Shown here piece by piece: positions 43,990 through 52,830 of a stretch of DNA of 64,000 bases (position 1 is the stretch's first letter; each line of letters opens with the position of its first letter). The notes beneath the pieces are model-generated. The model was given only the letters and a program-made list of their open reading frames with translations, made no database searches and had not been told where the DNA came from. The DNA is from Dissulfurirhabdus thermomarina (GTDB lineage Bacteria; Desulfobacterota; Dissulfuribacteria; Dissulfuribacterales; Dissulfurirhabdaceae): NCBI RefSeq assembly GCF_012979235.1, contig NZ_JAATWC010000005.1, positions 62,001 through 126,000 on the forward strand. The letters are read 5' to 3'. The position numbers and the translations under genes were made by a program.

Positions 43990-45378
43990 ATGACCGACTC
44001 CACCCAGCGGATCCTCTTCATCTCCCCCGCCCGGCGGCGGCTGCCGGGGGAGGACTTCGTCTTCGACCTCGGCTTCCTGAACCTCCCGTATCTCGCCGCC
44101 GTGACGCCGCCGGGGTACCAGCTCGAGATAATAGATGAAGAACACCGCCCCATCAACTTCGAGGCCCCGGCCCGGCTCGTGGCGCTCACCGCCCAGACCC
44201 CGGTGGCGCCCAGAGCCTACGAGATCGCCGACGCCTTCCGCGCCCGGGGCGTGCCGGTGGTCATGGGCGGGGTGCACGCCTCGACGCTGCCCGAGGAGGC
44301 CCTGGCCCACGTGGACGCGGTGGTGGTGGGGGAAGGGGAGTTCGTCTGGCCGGAACTCCTGGCCGACCTCGAGCGGGGCGGTCTCCGGCGGATCTACCGG
44401 GGCGGCACCGACCGCGACCTGGCGGGGCTGCCGCCGCCGCGCCGGGACCTCCTCGACGCCCGGCACTACCTCCCCCTCACCTTGGTGGAGACCACCCGGG
44501 GATGTCCTCACCGGTGCGATTTTTGCGGGGTCTCGCGTTTCTTCGGCCACCGGTACCGGAAGCGGCCGGCGGCGGAGGTCGAGGCGGAGCTCCGGGGGCT
44601 CTTCGGAGCCGGGTTCCGGCACCGGGCCTCGCGGTGGCTGGCGCGGCTCGGGCTCGATCTCCCCTACTTCCTCGAGCGGCGGCTGGTCTACTTCATCGAC
44701 AGCAACTTCTGCGCCGACCGGGGCTACTGTCTCCGGATCATGGAGACCCTGGAGGCGATGGACGTCCTCTGGTGGTGCCACGCCACGGTGGACATCGCCC
44801 GGGACGAGGAGCTCCTCGGGCGCATGGCCCGGAGCGGGTGCATCGCGGTGAACATCGGCTTCGAGTCGCTCTCGCCCGAGAACCTCGCGGCCATGCGCAA
44901 GTCCTTCGCCGGTCGGTTCGACTACGCCGAGGCGGTCCGGCGCCTCCACGCCCACGGGATCGGTGTCATGGGGACCTTCGTGGTGGGGTTCGACGGCGAG
45001 GACGCCGGGATCTTCCGGCGGGTGGAGGCCTTCGTCCGGGAGAACCGGCTGGACTGGGCCCTGGCCTTCATCCGGACCCCGTACCCGGGCACACGGCTCT
45101 TCGAGGAGATGGAGGCCGCGGGCCGCATCCGCCACCGCGACTGGGAGCGATACGACACCCTGAACTGCGTCTTCACCCCGCAGGGTATGACGGTGGAGGA
45201 GCTGGAGCAGGGGCTGCGCGCCCTCTGGCGCCGGATCTTCTCCCTCGCCTCCATCCGCGACCGGATCCTTCGCGGCCCCCGGGTCCACCCCCTCTTCTAC
45301 CTCGGGATGAACCTCCAGTTCCACGCCATGACCCGCCGCTGGCGGCCGGCCTTCGACCCCTTCGGCGGCGGCGCCTGA
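43990..45378 (+). CDS. B12-binding-type radical SAM protein (4)
   Basis: 462 residues. N-terminal domain with ILFISPARRRLPG, VVMGGVHASTLPEE and VVVGEGEFVW; radical SAM motif CPHRCDFC (Cys172, 176, 179). Later FIDSNFCADR, NIGFESLSPENLAAMRKS, FVVGFDGEDAGIF and RTPYPGTRLFEEME match the protein encoded at 35079, so the pair likely arose by duplication. The ATG abuts the divergent gene's start codon, so its control region must lie within that gene's 5' end. Confidence 0.85.
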   Translation: MTDSTQRILFISPARRRLPGEDFVFDLGFLNLPYLAAVTPPGYQLEIIDEEHRPINFEAPARLVALTAQTPVAPRAYEIADAFRARGVPVVMGGVHASTLPEEALAHVDAVVVGEGEFVWPELLADLERGGLRRIYRGGTDRDLAGLPPPRRDLLDARHYLPLTLVETTRGCPHRCDFCGVSRFFGHRYRKRPAAEVEAELRGLFGAGFRHRASRWLARLGLDLPYFLERRLVYFIDSNFCADRGYCLRIMETLEAMDVLWWCHATVDIARDEELLGRMARSGCIAVNIGFESLSPENLAAMRKSFAGRFDYAEAVRRLHAHGIGVMGTFVVGFDGEDAGIFRRVEAFVRENRLDWALAFIRTPYPGTRLFEEMEAAGRIRHRDWERYDTLNCVFTPQGMTVEELEQGLRALWRRIFSLASIRDRILRGPRVHPLFYLGMNLQFHAMTRRWRPAFDPFGGGA

Positions 45379-45394
45379 GGCCGTCCCGCGCCGG

Positions 45395-46039
45395 TCAGGG
45401 CGATCGGCGCTCGGACCGGGCCATGACGTCCGCCATGGCCTCGGCCACGGCGGAGAACCCCTGGAAGACACCCGGTGCCGGCCGGTGGGGGACCTCCGCC
45501 ACGACGAGGTCCATGCCGAGCCGGGGCCGGAGGTCCGCCTCCCCGTCCAGGATCCAGAGCGTCGTCCCCGTCCGGGTGCTGGTCACCCGGAGGCGCAGGG
45601 CGACAAGGCCCGCCGTGACGTCCGAGGGGAAGAGGAGGGACGGGATCCCGCCCCGGATCACCAGGTCGTAGCCCTCCGCGGCCGCCCGTTCCAGGAGTTC
45701 GGGCCCGCCCTCCGCCGGGGCGTCGGTCTCCCGGAGTTCCACCACGGCGCAGAGGCGGCGGCGGAGGAGGACGTCGCGGAGCTCGCGGGAGAAGGCGAGC
45801 CGCCACCGCCGGTCGGTGACCCCCGGCCCCTCGAGGGGGAGGAGGAGGGCCCGCTTCCCGGCAAGGCCCGCCGGGGCCGTGGGCGCCACCGCCACCCGGA
45901 CCCGGGGTTCGGGCGGCGGCGCCGCCGAGCGGGAGGCGGGCACCGAGGGGAGGCAGCCCGGGAGGCAGAGGGCCAGGGCCGCCAGGAGGGCCGCCGCCCG
46001 GCCGGTGCCGTGTCCTGGAGGCGGGGCCGCCCGCATCAC
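45395..46039 (-). CDS. Hypothetical lipoprotein
   Basis: 214 residues. Signal peptide with lipobox LPGC (Cys29), followed by a Pro-rich linker and an alpha/beta domain with LLPLEGPGVTDRRW, LRDVLLRRRL and GYDLVIRGGIPSLLFPSD, which recalls proteins that sense or bind at the outer membrane (GNA1162/CsgG-like fold). It is the third gene of a lipoprotein trio and overlaps the upstream gene by 4 bases. Confidence 0.65.
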   Translation of the reverse strand: MMRAAPPPGHGTGRAAALLAALALCLPGCLPSVPASRSAAPPPEPRVRVAVAPTAPAGLAGKRALLLPLEGPGVTDRRWRLAFSRELRDVLLRRRLCAVVELRETDAPAEGGPELLERAAAEGYDLVIRGGIPSLLFPSDVTAGLVALRLRVTSTRTGTTLWILDGEADLRPRLGMDLVVAEVPHRPAPGVFQGFSAVAEAMADVMARSERRSP

Positions 46040-46716
46040 TTGGCGGCCGCCCCGCCCCGCGGCAGCCGGTCGTAGGCCGTGGGGGGCGGCTCCTCCGTGC
46101 CCAGGAAGAGGGCGTCGAGGTCCGGGGTGCGCGGGACCTCCACCCGGGCCGCCGAGACCACCCGCCGGTCGGTGAGATCCACGAGGCGGACGGTGACGCC
46201 CACGGTCCGGGGGCCGGCGGTGTAGGTCCCCACCACGGCCCGGGGGACCCGGACGGCGGGGGGCAGCTCCGCCGCCTGCCGGGTGAGGAGGAATTCCCCC
46301 CCGCGGGGCCGCAGCCGGAAGGCCGTCCCGGGGCGGATGTCCACCACCCGGCCGCCCCGGCGGAAGATCTCGACGCCGAGGGCCTCCGCCACCGCGCGGC
46401 CGAAGGGGGAGGTCCGGTCCAGGTCGTCGAGGTCGGCGAGGCAGGTGACCACGCAGGGCCGATCGTGCCAGGTCTCCTCCTGCATGCCGGCCTCGAGCTG
46501 GGCCGCGAGCCGCCGGGCCAGCTCGCCCACGGAGGTGGCGGCCGGCCGGGGGGGCGCGGCGGCGGGGGAGGGGCCAGGGGCCGGCCGGGGGACGGCCGTG
46601 GGCCCGCCGGCGCAGCCGGCGGCCGTCCAGGCCAGGGCGAGCAGCGGGACGAGGGCCCGGGCGAGGCGCCGCCCGGCGGCCCGGCCGCCCTCAGGGACCG
46701 GTGAGGATGCGCACAC
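46036..46716 (-). CDS. FlgO-like lipoprotein (2)
   Basis: 226 residues. Signal peptide with lipobox AAGC (Cys35), a Pro/Ala-rich linker and a FlgO-type domain: LADLDDLDRTSPFGRAVAEALGVEIFRRGGRVVDIR, cited as DDLDRTSPFGR and GRVVDIR. The same motif order appears in the upstream protein. FlgO supports the flagellar outer-membrane ring in Vibrio; no flagellar genes are near, so this may be a related envelope protein. It overlaps its upstream neighbour by 26 bases. Confidence 0.75.
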   Translation of the reverse strand: MCASSPVPEGGRAAGRRLARALVPLLALAWTAAGCAGGPTAVPRPAPGPSPAAAPPRPAATSVGELARRLAAQLEAGMQEETWHDRPCVVTCLADLDDLDRTSPFGRAVAEALGVEIFRRGGRVVDIRPGTAFRLRPRGGEFLLTRQAAELPPAVRVPRAVVGTYTAGPRTVGVTVRLVDLTDRRVVSAARVEVPRTPDLDALFLGTEEPPPTAYDRLPRGGAAAK

Positions 46717-47395
46717 TGGGGCTCTCCCCGTAGCCCTTCACGGGCATGCTGACCGGCGGCTGCTCCTTGGGGTCCGAGGCGGGCCAGAGCATCCGGTCGA
46801 GGAAGGTGTCGCGCTGGAGGGCGGCGGCCGCAGAGGAGACCACCACGCTGTCGTCGTTGGAGACGAGCCGGGCGTTGAGGAGGATGTGGCCGCCCCGGGC
46901 CACGTAGGTGCCCACCAGAACATGGCGGGCCGAGGCCTTTCGGGCGATCTCCCGGACGTCCCGCGAGAGACCGTACTCGCCGTGGTCCTCGGAGACGATG
47001 ATGGAGGCGGTCTTTCGGACCTCGAGCACCCGGAACCCGGCCCGCTGGAGCTCGCCCATGAGCTGCTCGGCCACGTAGCGCCCGAAGGGGGTGGTGCGGT
47101 AGAGGCGGTTGAGGTCCACGAAGGTGGCCACCACGATGGGGTTTTCGGGGTTGGCGCCGTGGTCCAGGTTCTGGAGGAGTTCCGCCGCCAGCTCGTGGAT
47201 GCGGCGGTTGAAGTCGCGGGCGGGGTCGGGCGGCGGGGCGGGCGCCGCCCGGACCCCGGGCGCCGGGGCGGCGGCCGGCGGGGCGGGTTGGGCCGCCACA
47301 GTGTCGGCGGGATGACGGGCGCTGCAGGCGGCGGGGGCGCCGCAGAGGGCGGCCGCCGCGAGGAGGGCCGGTATCGCTCGCAGGTTCCGGTTCAT
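46691..47395 (-). CDS. FlgO-like lipoprotein (1)
   Basis: 234 residues. Signal peptide with lipobox PAAC (Cys24), a Pro/Ala linker and a FlgO-type domain with TFVDLNRLYRTTPFGRYVAEQL, short form DLNRLYRTTPFGR, then LVGTYVARGGHILLNARLVS. A C-terminal YGESPSVRILTG resembles the end of FlgO. First gene of the trio, so its promoter should lie in 47396-47622, where I see no clear motif. Confidence 0.8.
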   Translation of the reverse strand: MNRNLRAIPALLAAAALCGAPAACSARHPADTVAAQPAPPAAAPAPGVRAAPAPPPDPARDFNRRIHELAAELLQNLDHGANPENPIVVATFVDLNRLYRTTPFGRYVAEQLMGELQRAGFRVLEVRKTASIIVSEDHGEYGLSRDVREIARKASARHVLVGTYVARGGHILLNARLVSNDDSVVVSSAAAALQRDTFLDRMLWPASDPKEQPPVSMPVKGYGESPSVRILTGP

Positions 47396-47622
47396 CGGGG
47401 CGCTCCTTTGTCCTCGGGGCCTTTCGGCATGGCGTCTCGGCCAGGTTTAAGCAGATATCGTGCCAGGCCTCGGGGCCGGGCGGACCGGCCGCGGATCCCG
47501 GGCCGGCGGGGCGTTCCGGGCGCCGGGTCGTCGCGGCGGGGGTCAAAAGGTGCCGGGGCTGGGCAAGGTCTGCCGCCGGTCCCCGGCGATCGGCGCCCTG
47601 AGGGAGGAGGGGGGCGGTGTCG

Positions 47623-48951
47623 TCACGACCTCGCCAGGAAGGCCGCCCAGTCCCGGATGGCCCGCTCGGCGTAGGCCGCGCCCCGCTGCCGCTTCGGGAG
47701 GCGCCGGCCGAGGGGCGCGAAGAGGCCGAAGTTGACGTTCATGGGCTGGAAGTGGTCCGGGTCCGCCTCGGTGAGGTGGCGGATCAGGGCGCCGTGGGCG
47801 GTGGTGGGCGGGGGGACGAGGCCGGGGAGGCCGCGGGCGAGACGGGCCGCGTTCCGCCCGGCCAGCAGCCCCATGGCGGTGGACTCCACGTAGCCCTCCA
47901 CGCCGCTCAGCTGGCCCGCGAGGAAGATCCGGGGGTCCGCCCGGAGCCGGAGCGCGGGGGTGAGGACCCGGGGCGCGCAGACGAAGGTGTTGCGGTGGAT
48001 GCTGCCCAGGCGGACGAACTCGGCCCGCTCCAGGCCGGGGATCATCCGGAAGACCCGTTCCTGCTCGTGCCACTTGAGCTTGGTCTGAAAGCCCACCATG
48101 TTCCAGAGGGTGCCCTCGAGGTCTTCCCGCCGGAGCTGCACCACGGCGTGGGGCGTCCGGCCGGTCCGGGGGTCCACGAGGCCCACGGGCTTCATGGGGC
48201 CGAAGCGCAGGGTCTCGGGGCCCCGTTCCGCCATGACCTCGATGGGGAGGCAGCCCTCGAAGTAGGCCGCGCGCTCGAAGTCGCGCAGGGGGACCTTCTC
48301 CGCCGCCAGCAGGGCCTCCACGAAGCGCCGGTAGGCGGCCTCGTCCATGGGGCAGTTGAGGTAGTCGCCTCCCCCCTCCTGGTAGCGGGAGGCGGCGAAG
48401 ACCACGGTGCGGTCCAGGGACTCGCCCAGCACGATGGGGGCGATGGCGTCGTAGAAATGGAGGTACCCGGTGCCGATGCGGGCCCGGAGCTCGGCTGCCA
48501 GGGCGTCCGAGGTGAGGGGGCCGGTGGCCACGATGACCCAGCCCGTGTCCGGCAGGGCGGTGGCCTCGTCCCGGACGATCTCCACCCGGGGGTGGGCCTC
48601 CAGGGCGGCGGTGATCTCGGCGGCGAAGCGGTTTCTATCCACGGCCAGGGCCTTCCCGGCGGGGACCCGGGTCCGGTCGGCGGCGGCCATGACCAGGGAC
48701 CCCGCCCGCCGGAGTTCCTCCTTGAGGAGGCCCACGGCCGAGTCCGGGGCGTCGGACCGGAGCGAGTTGCTGCAGACGAGTTCGCCGAGGAACGGCGACT
48801 TGTGCGCGGGGGAGAACCGGCGGGGCTTCATCTCCACGAGGCGGACCCGGCAGCCGGCCTCGGCGGCCTGCCAGGCGGCCTCGGAACCGGCCAGGCCCCC
48901 GCCGATCACGGTGAGGTCGAAGGTGTCGGGCGATTCGGCGGCTCGGTCCAT
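47623..48951 (-). CDS. trmFO: Methylenetetrahydrofolate--tRNA-(uracil-5-)-methyltransferase
   Basis: 442 residues. FAD motif [13 protein letters not shown] (15-27), [26 protein letters not shown] and the conserved [16 protein letters not shown] and MNVNFGLF near the end. TrmFO makes ribothymidine at position 54 of tRNA with methylene-THF and FADH2, typical of Gram-positives and many other anaerobes. The start at 48951 is divergent from the next gene with only 60 bases between. Confidence 0.95.
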   Translation of the reverse strand: MDRAAESPDTFDLTVIGGGLAGSEAAWQAAEAGCRVRLVEMKPRRFSPAHKSPFLGELVCSNSLRSDAPDSAVGLLKEELRRAGSLVMAAADRTRVPAGKALAVDRNRFAAEITAALEAHPRVEIVRDEATALPDTGWVIVATGPLTSDALAAELRARIGTGYLHFYDAIAPIVLGESLDRTVVFAASRYQEGGGDYLNCPMDEAAYRRFVEALLAAEKVPLRDFERAAYFEGCLPIEVMAERGPETLRFGPMKPVGLVDPRTGRTPHAVVQLRREDLEGTLWNMVGFQTKLKWHEQERVFRMIPGLERAEFVRLGSIHRNTFVCAPRVLTPALRLRADPRIFLAGQLSGVEGYVESTAMGLLAGRNAARLARGLPGLVPPPTTAHGALIRHLTEADPDHFQPMNVNFGLFAPLGRRLPKRQRGAAYAERAIRDWAAFLARS

Positions 48952-49011
48952 GGGCACGGGGCGGCGGGGCCGGGGCTCCACCCGCCGCGGAATAAGGGTA
49001 TAGTAATCGGC

Positions 49012-49791
49012 ATGGAACCGCGCCGCATCCAGGACGGGACCGGGGGGCCGGTGGCGCTTCCGCCCCTCGAGGACTGGGAGGCGGCCGGCGCCCGCCTCCG
49101 GCACTTCACCCGGTGGGGCGGGGTGAGCCGGCCGCCCTTCGAGGGCCTCAACCTCGGCGCCGGCGTGGGGGACGACCCGGCCGCCGTGGCCGAGAACCGC
49201 CGCCGGGTGGCGGCGGCCGTGGGCGCCCGGCGCCTGGTCTCCGCCCGGCAGGTCCACGGCGTGGAGCTGGCCGTGGTGGGGGACGATACGGCGGCAGAGG
49301 TGGACGGCGTGGACGGGCTCCTCACCGACGCCGCCGGGGTGGCCCTCATGATCCGGCACGCGGACTGCCAGGCCCTGGTCCTCTTCGACCCGGTGCGGCG
49401 GGCCGTGGCCAACGTCCACTGCGGCTGGCGGGGGAGCGCCGCTGGGCTCCCCGGCCGGGCGGTGGCCGCCATGAACGCGGCCTTCGGCAGCCGGCCGGGG
49501 GATCTCCTCGCCGCCGTGGGTCCCGCCCTGGGGCCCTGCTGCGCGGAGTTCCGGGACTGGGAACGGCTCCTGCCCCCCGGGCTGCACCGGTTCCGGGTGG
49601 GGGCGCGGCACGTGGACTTCCGGGCCGCCACCCGGTGGCAGCTCGAGGCGGCGGGCGTCCGCCCCGAGCGGATCACCGTCTGCGAGACCTGCACGGCCTG
49701 CTCGCGGGACTTCTTCTCCTACCGCCGGGAGGGGCGGACGGGCCGGGCCGCCACGGTGGTGATGCTGGCGGGGGCGGTCCATGGGCGCTGA
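49012..49791 (+). CDS. pgeF: Purine nucleoside phosphorylase / laccase-domain protein (YfiH, PgeF type)
   Basis: 259 residues. The conserved zinc ligands are present in [20 protein letters not shown] and NVHCGWRG; a late [17 protein letters not shown] is the family's terminal signature. Proteins of this family have been called polyphenol oxidase or laccase-like but act on purine nucleosides or help cell-wall editing. TATAGT (48999-49004) just upstream may be a -10. Its stop overlaps the following gene start by 11 bases. Confidence 0.9.
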   Translation: MEPRRIQDGTGGPVALPPLEDWEAAGARLRHFTRWGGVSRPPFEGLNLGAGVGDDPAAVAENRRRVAAAVGARRLVSARQVHGVELAVVGDDTAAEVDGVDGLLTDAAGVALMIRHADCQALVLFDPVRRAVANVHCGWRGSAAGLPGRAVAAMNAAFGSRPGDLLAAVGPALGPCCAEFRDWERLLPPGLHRFRVGARHVDFRAATRWQLEAAGVRPERITVCETCTACSRDFFSYRREGRTGRAATVVMLAGAVHGR

Positions 49792-50545
49792 GCCGGCCCG
49801 TCTTCCCTGCCAGCTCTGCCCGGAGCCTTGCTGCCCGGCGGTGAAGCGGCTCCCCTACGCGGGCGAGACGCACCCGGTCCTCTTCGGCCGGCTGCTGCTC
49901 GGCGCCTTCCCGGACGTGGAGGCCCCGGGGCCCTGGCCGGTCCCGAGGCGGCCCTTCGTGGTGGAGTGGGTGGTCCCCGGCGAGGCCGGGGCCTGTCCCG
50001 CCTTCACCTCCGAGGGCCTCTGCGGGGTCCATCCCGTCCGTCCCGCCGCCTGCCGCCGCTTTCCCCGGACCCGCTTCGGCCTCTTCCACCCGAGGTGTCC
50101 CCTGGGAGCCGCCGTGCGGGGCGAGGCCGTCGCCGAGCCGCGCTTCCTCCACCGGCAGGCGGCCCTCGACGCCCATCTGCTGAATCTCTCGGCCCGGGAA
50201 GGGGCCGGGGCCATGGCGGCCTTCCTGGGCGAGGCGGCCCCGGACCGGATGCCGCTCCTCTACAACGGGTACTGGCTGGCCGCTGTGCTCCTGGCCGGCG
50301 TGGACCTCCAGGCCGCCCTGGCGGGCCAGGAGGCGGTGCTCGAGGCCTACCGGGAGGCCGGTTTCGCGGAGCTCACCTTCCTCGTGCCCGACACCGACTT
50401 CGAGGCGGGCGGGCCGGTGGACGGCTGCCTCGCCAACCTCCGGTGGCTGCGCCTCCGGGTGGAGGAGGGGCTGGCGGCGGCCCTCCGGGAGCGGCTCCGC
50501 GCCATCGGCGCGGCCCCGGGGGGCGCGGCGGAGGCGGCGACATGA
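49781..50545 (+). CDS. Cysteine-cluster protein (YkgJ-like)
   Basis: 254 residues. Cys residues are grouped as CQLCPEPCC near the N-terminus, then [25 protein letters not shown], shown here by [16 protein letters not shown], as in the YkgJ/UPF0153 family, thought to bind zinc or an Fe-S cluster. The C-terminal half is longer than in standard YkgJ and Ala/Leu-rich. It is probably co-expressed with the upstream gene. Confidence 0.78.
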   Translation: MGAEPARLPCQLCPEPCCPAVKRLPYAGETHPVLFGRLLLGAFPDVEAPGPWPVPRRPFVVEWVVPGEAGACPAFTSEGLCGVHPVRPAACRRFPRTRFGLFHPRCPLGAAVRGEAVAEPRFLHRQAALDAHLLNLSAREGAGAMAAFLGEAAPDRMPLLYNGYWLAAVLLAGVDLQAALAGQEAVLEAYREAGFAELTFLVPDTDFEAGGPVDGCLANLRWLRLRVEEGLAAALRERLRAIGAAPGGAAEAAT

Positions 50546-52023
50546 GGGGGGCGGGGGGGCTCCGCCTCGCCGCCGCCCTCCTGTGGGCCCTGGCGGCCGC
50601 CGGGTGCGCGGCGTCCCGCCCGGCGGCCCTCCGCCCCGGGGCGGCGGACTGCCGGTCCCTGCTCGAGGGGCTCGACCGGGCCGCCCGCGCCGCCGGCTGC
50701 GTGGACGCCGCCGCCGCGCGGGTGCCGGGGCTGCCCTTCCTTCGCGTGACCCGCTTCTGGACCGCCTTTTCGCCGGGGGAGATGGACGGCGCCTCCCTGC
50801 GGTTCTATGCCGGGGAGTTGGCCCGGCTCGACCGGGAGGGGCGGGAGCGGGAACTGGCGTGCCTCGGGAAACCGGAGCTGGCCCCCCGGGCGGCCGCTTG
50901 CGGGGAACGGCTGCTCGGGGCCGCCCTCGAGGCCCCGGAGGCCTTCCGGCGGCGGCTGGCGGGGCTCCGGGTCCCCGACGACTACCGGCTTTCCATGCGG
51001 GTCCTCGGGCTCTATCCCCTGGTGCGCTGGCCCTTCGCCCTGGCGGTGGCCCATGCCTACGCCGAGCGGCGGGAGTGGTTCCGGGAGGACCTCGGGGCCC
51101 TGGTCCGGGACGGCGGTTGGACGCCCGCCCGGCCCGCGGCGGCGGGGCCCCCGCTTCCTGCCGGGGAGGTGGCCGCCATCCTCCGGCGGGCCTCCCGCAA
51201 CCCCCTCGGGGTGCCGCTCCCCTCGCCCGGGGAGGCCCGCCGCCTCGCGGCGGCCTTCGCCCCGGTCTTCGTCCAGGAAACCGTCCATCCAGCCGACCGG
51301 TGGGGCGCCGTGGTGCCCGGCAGCGGCGGGTTCCGCGTGGACGGGGACCGGCCGGTGGTCTACTTCTACCTCGACCACCTCCTGGCCGGGGGCCGGCCCC
51401 TCCTCCGCCTGAACTACGTGATCTGGTACCCGGAACGAAACGGCGGCCTCACGCCCTGGTTCGAGCAAGGGGCCTTCGACGGCCTGACCTTCGCCCTCGT
51501 CCTGGGCCCCGATGGCCGGCCGATCCTGGGGGAGGCCATGAACAACTGCGGCTGCTACCACATGGAGTTCCCGGCACCGGCCGTGGCGGTCCGGGCCCGC
51601 CCGATCCCTTTCGGCCCGGACCCCCTGGTGCCCCAGGCGCTGCCCGTTCCGGGCCCGGGGGAGCGCCTGGCCGTCTTTCTCATGTCCGGCTGGCACCAGG
51701 TGCTCCGGGTGACCGCCGAGGCATCCGCGGGGCCCGGGCGGCGCTACGAGCTCCGGCCCTACGCCGAACTCGAGACCCCGGCCGGGCCGGGCCGCCGCTT
51801 CTTCGACGGGCGGGGGGTGGTGCCGGGATCGGAGCGGGTGGAGCGCTTCTTCTTCTTTTCCATGGGGATTCCCGCCGTGGGCAGCATGCGGCAGCGGGGC
51901 CACCAGCCCATCACCCTCCTCGGGCGGGAGCACTACGACGATCCCCGCCGCCTCGAGCGGCACTTCGAGCTCCGGTTGCCCGCGGGGGAGGCGGGCGACG
52001 GGGCCGGCCCCTCCGGCGAGTGA
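50542..52023 (+). CDS. Orphan lipoprotein of 493 residues
   Basis: Signal peptide with lipobox AAGC (Cys22). The mature protein has a helical first half and a second half with VVYFYLDHLLAGGRPLLRLNYVIWYPERNG, short form YVIWYPERN, EAMNNCGCYHMEFP and RVERFFFFSMGIPAVGSMRQRG, which I do not recognise. The aromatic-rich pattern suggests an envelope or substrate-binding role. It overlaps both neighbours by a few bases, so it is in an operon with the Cys-cluster protein and a methyltransferase. Confidence 0.65.
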   Translation: MRGAGGLRLAAALLWALAAAGCAASRPAALRPGAADCRSLLEGLDRAARAAGCVDAAAARVPGLPFLRVTRFWTAFSPGEMDGASLRFYAGELARLDREGRERELACLGKPELAPRAAACGERLLGAALEAPEAFRRRLAGLRVPDDYRLSMRVLGLYPLVRWPFALAVAHAYAERREWFREDLGALVRDGGWTPARPAAAGPPLPAGEVAAILRRASRNPLGVPLPSPGEARRLAAAFAPVFVQETVHPADRWGAVVPGSGGFRVDGDRPVVYFYLDHLLAGGRPLLRLNYVIWYPERNGGLTPWFEQGAFDGLTFALVLGPDGRPILGEAMNNCGCYHMEFPAPAVAVRARPIPFGPDPLVPQALPVPGPGERLAVFLMSGWHQVLRVTAEASAGPGRRYELRPYAELETPAGPGRRFFDGRGVVPGSERVERFFFFSMGIPAVGSMRQRGHQPITLLGREHYDDPRRLERHFELRLPAGEAGDGAGPSGE

Positions 52024-52697
52024 TGGAACGTGTCCCGGAGCCCGAGCTCATGGCCGGCGAGGACCAGGCCCGTGCCTACGCCGAGGCCGACTTCGAGGAG
52101 CCGCACCGCCGGGTGCTCGAGGTCTTCCACGGCTGCTTTCCGGGCCTTTCCGTCCGGGGGCCCGTGCTGGACCTCGGCTGCGGGCCCGGGGACATCACCC
52201 GGCGGTTCGCCGAGGCGTTCCCCGGCTGCGAGGTGCACGGGGTGGACGGCTCGCCGGCCATGCTGCGCCAGGCCCGGCGCCTGCTGGCGGTATCGCCCGC
52301 CCGGCACCGCGTCCGCCTGGTCCTGGGCGTCCTCCCGGACGCGCCGCTGGCCCGATCGGCCTACGATCTCGTGGTCTCGAACAGTCTCCTCCACCACCTG
52401 GCGGACCCGGGGGTCCTCTGGCGGGCCGCCCGGGCCTTCGGGCGCCCGGGGGCCGCGGTCTTCGTCATGGATCTGCGGCGGCCGGACAGCCCGGCCGAGG
52501 CGGCGGCCCTGGTGGACCGCTACGCCGGCGGGGAGCCGGAGATCCTCCGCCGGGACTTCTTCCGGTCGCTCTTGGCGGCCTACCGGCCCGGCGAGGTCCG
52601 CCGTCAGCTCGAGGCCGCGGGGCTCCATCACTTCGAGGTGCAGGCCGTGGGCGACCGGCACCTGGCGGCCTGGGGACGGCTCCTGCCGGGCGGGTGA
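52023..52697 (+). CDS. Class I SAM-dependent methyltransferase
   Basis: 224 residues. Motif I is VLDLGCGPGDITRRFAE (48-64), motif II HGVDGSPAMLRQAR, motif III NSLLHHLADPGVLWRAA and a following RPGAAVFVMDLRRP. A Methyltransf_25-type enzyme; the substrate is unknown. Its ATG overlaps the previous stop (TGATG). A terminator-like hairpin follows directly. Confidence 0.88.
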   Translation: MERVPEPELMAGEDQARAYAEADFEEPHRRVLEVFHGCFPGLSVRGPVLDLGCGPGDITRRFAEAFPGCEVHGVDGSPAMLRQARRLLAVSPARHRVRLVLGVLPDAPLARSAYDLVVSNSLLHHLADPGVLWRAARAFGRPGAAVFVMDLRRPDSPAEAAALVDRYAGGEPEILRRDFFRSLLAAYRPGEVRRQLEAAGLHHFEVQAVGDRHLAAWGRLLPGG

Positions 52698-52700
52698 ATT

Positions 52701-52729
52701 GCCCCTTGCGCCCGGGGCGTTTTTGTTTT
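52701..52729 (+). terminator. Intrinsic terminator after the methyltransferase gene
   Basis: GCCCC (52701-52705) pairs with GGGGC (52714-52718), followed by GTTTTTGTTTT. It separates this operon from the molybdoenzyme operon. Confidence 0.7.
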
Positions 52730-52753
52730 ATGAAGTGCCCCCAAGCCCCGTTC

Positions 52754-52775
52754 ATTCGCCCGGGTTCTGGCGAAT
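52754..52775. promoter_or_regulatory. Inverted repeat upstream of the torD-like gene
   Basis: ATTCGCC (52754-52760) and GGCGAAT (52769-52775) form a perfect 7-base palindrome with an 8-base spacer. It lies in the promoter region of the molybdoenzyme operon and could be an operator; no -10/-35 pair was certain. Confidence 0.4.
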
Positions 52776-52830
52776 CTCGCTCCGGCCGGAAAAGGTTCCT
52801 AAAAGATAGATATCAAACCATCGTGACTTG

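Noticed and set aside
26924-45378. Cluster called as a standard aryl-polyene locus
   Set aside because: The AMP-ligase, ketoreductase, dehydratases and MMPL exporter are missing, and five radical SAM proteins plus a CrtI-like enzyme are extra.
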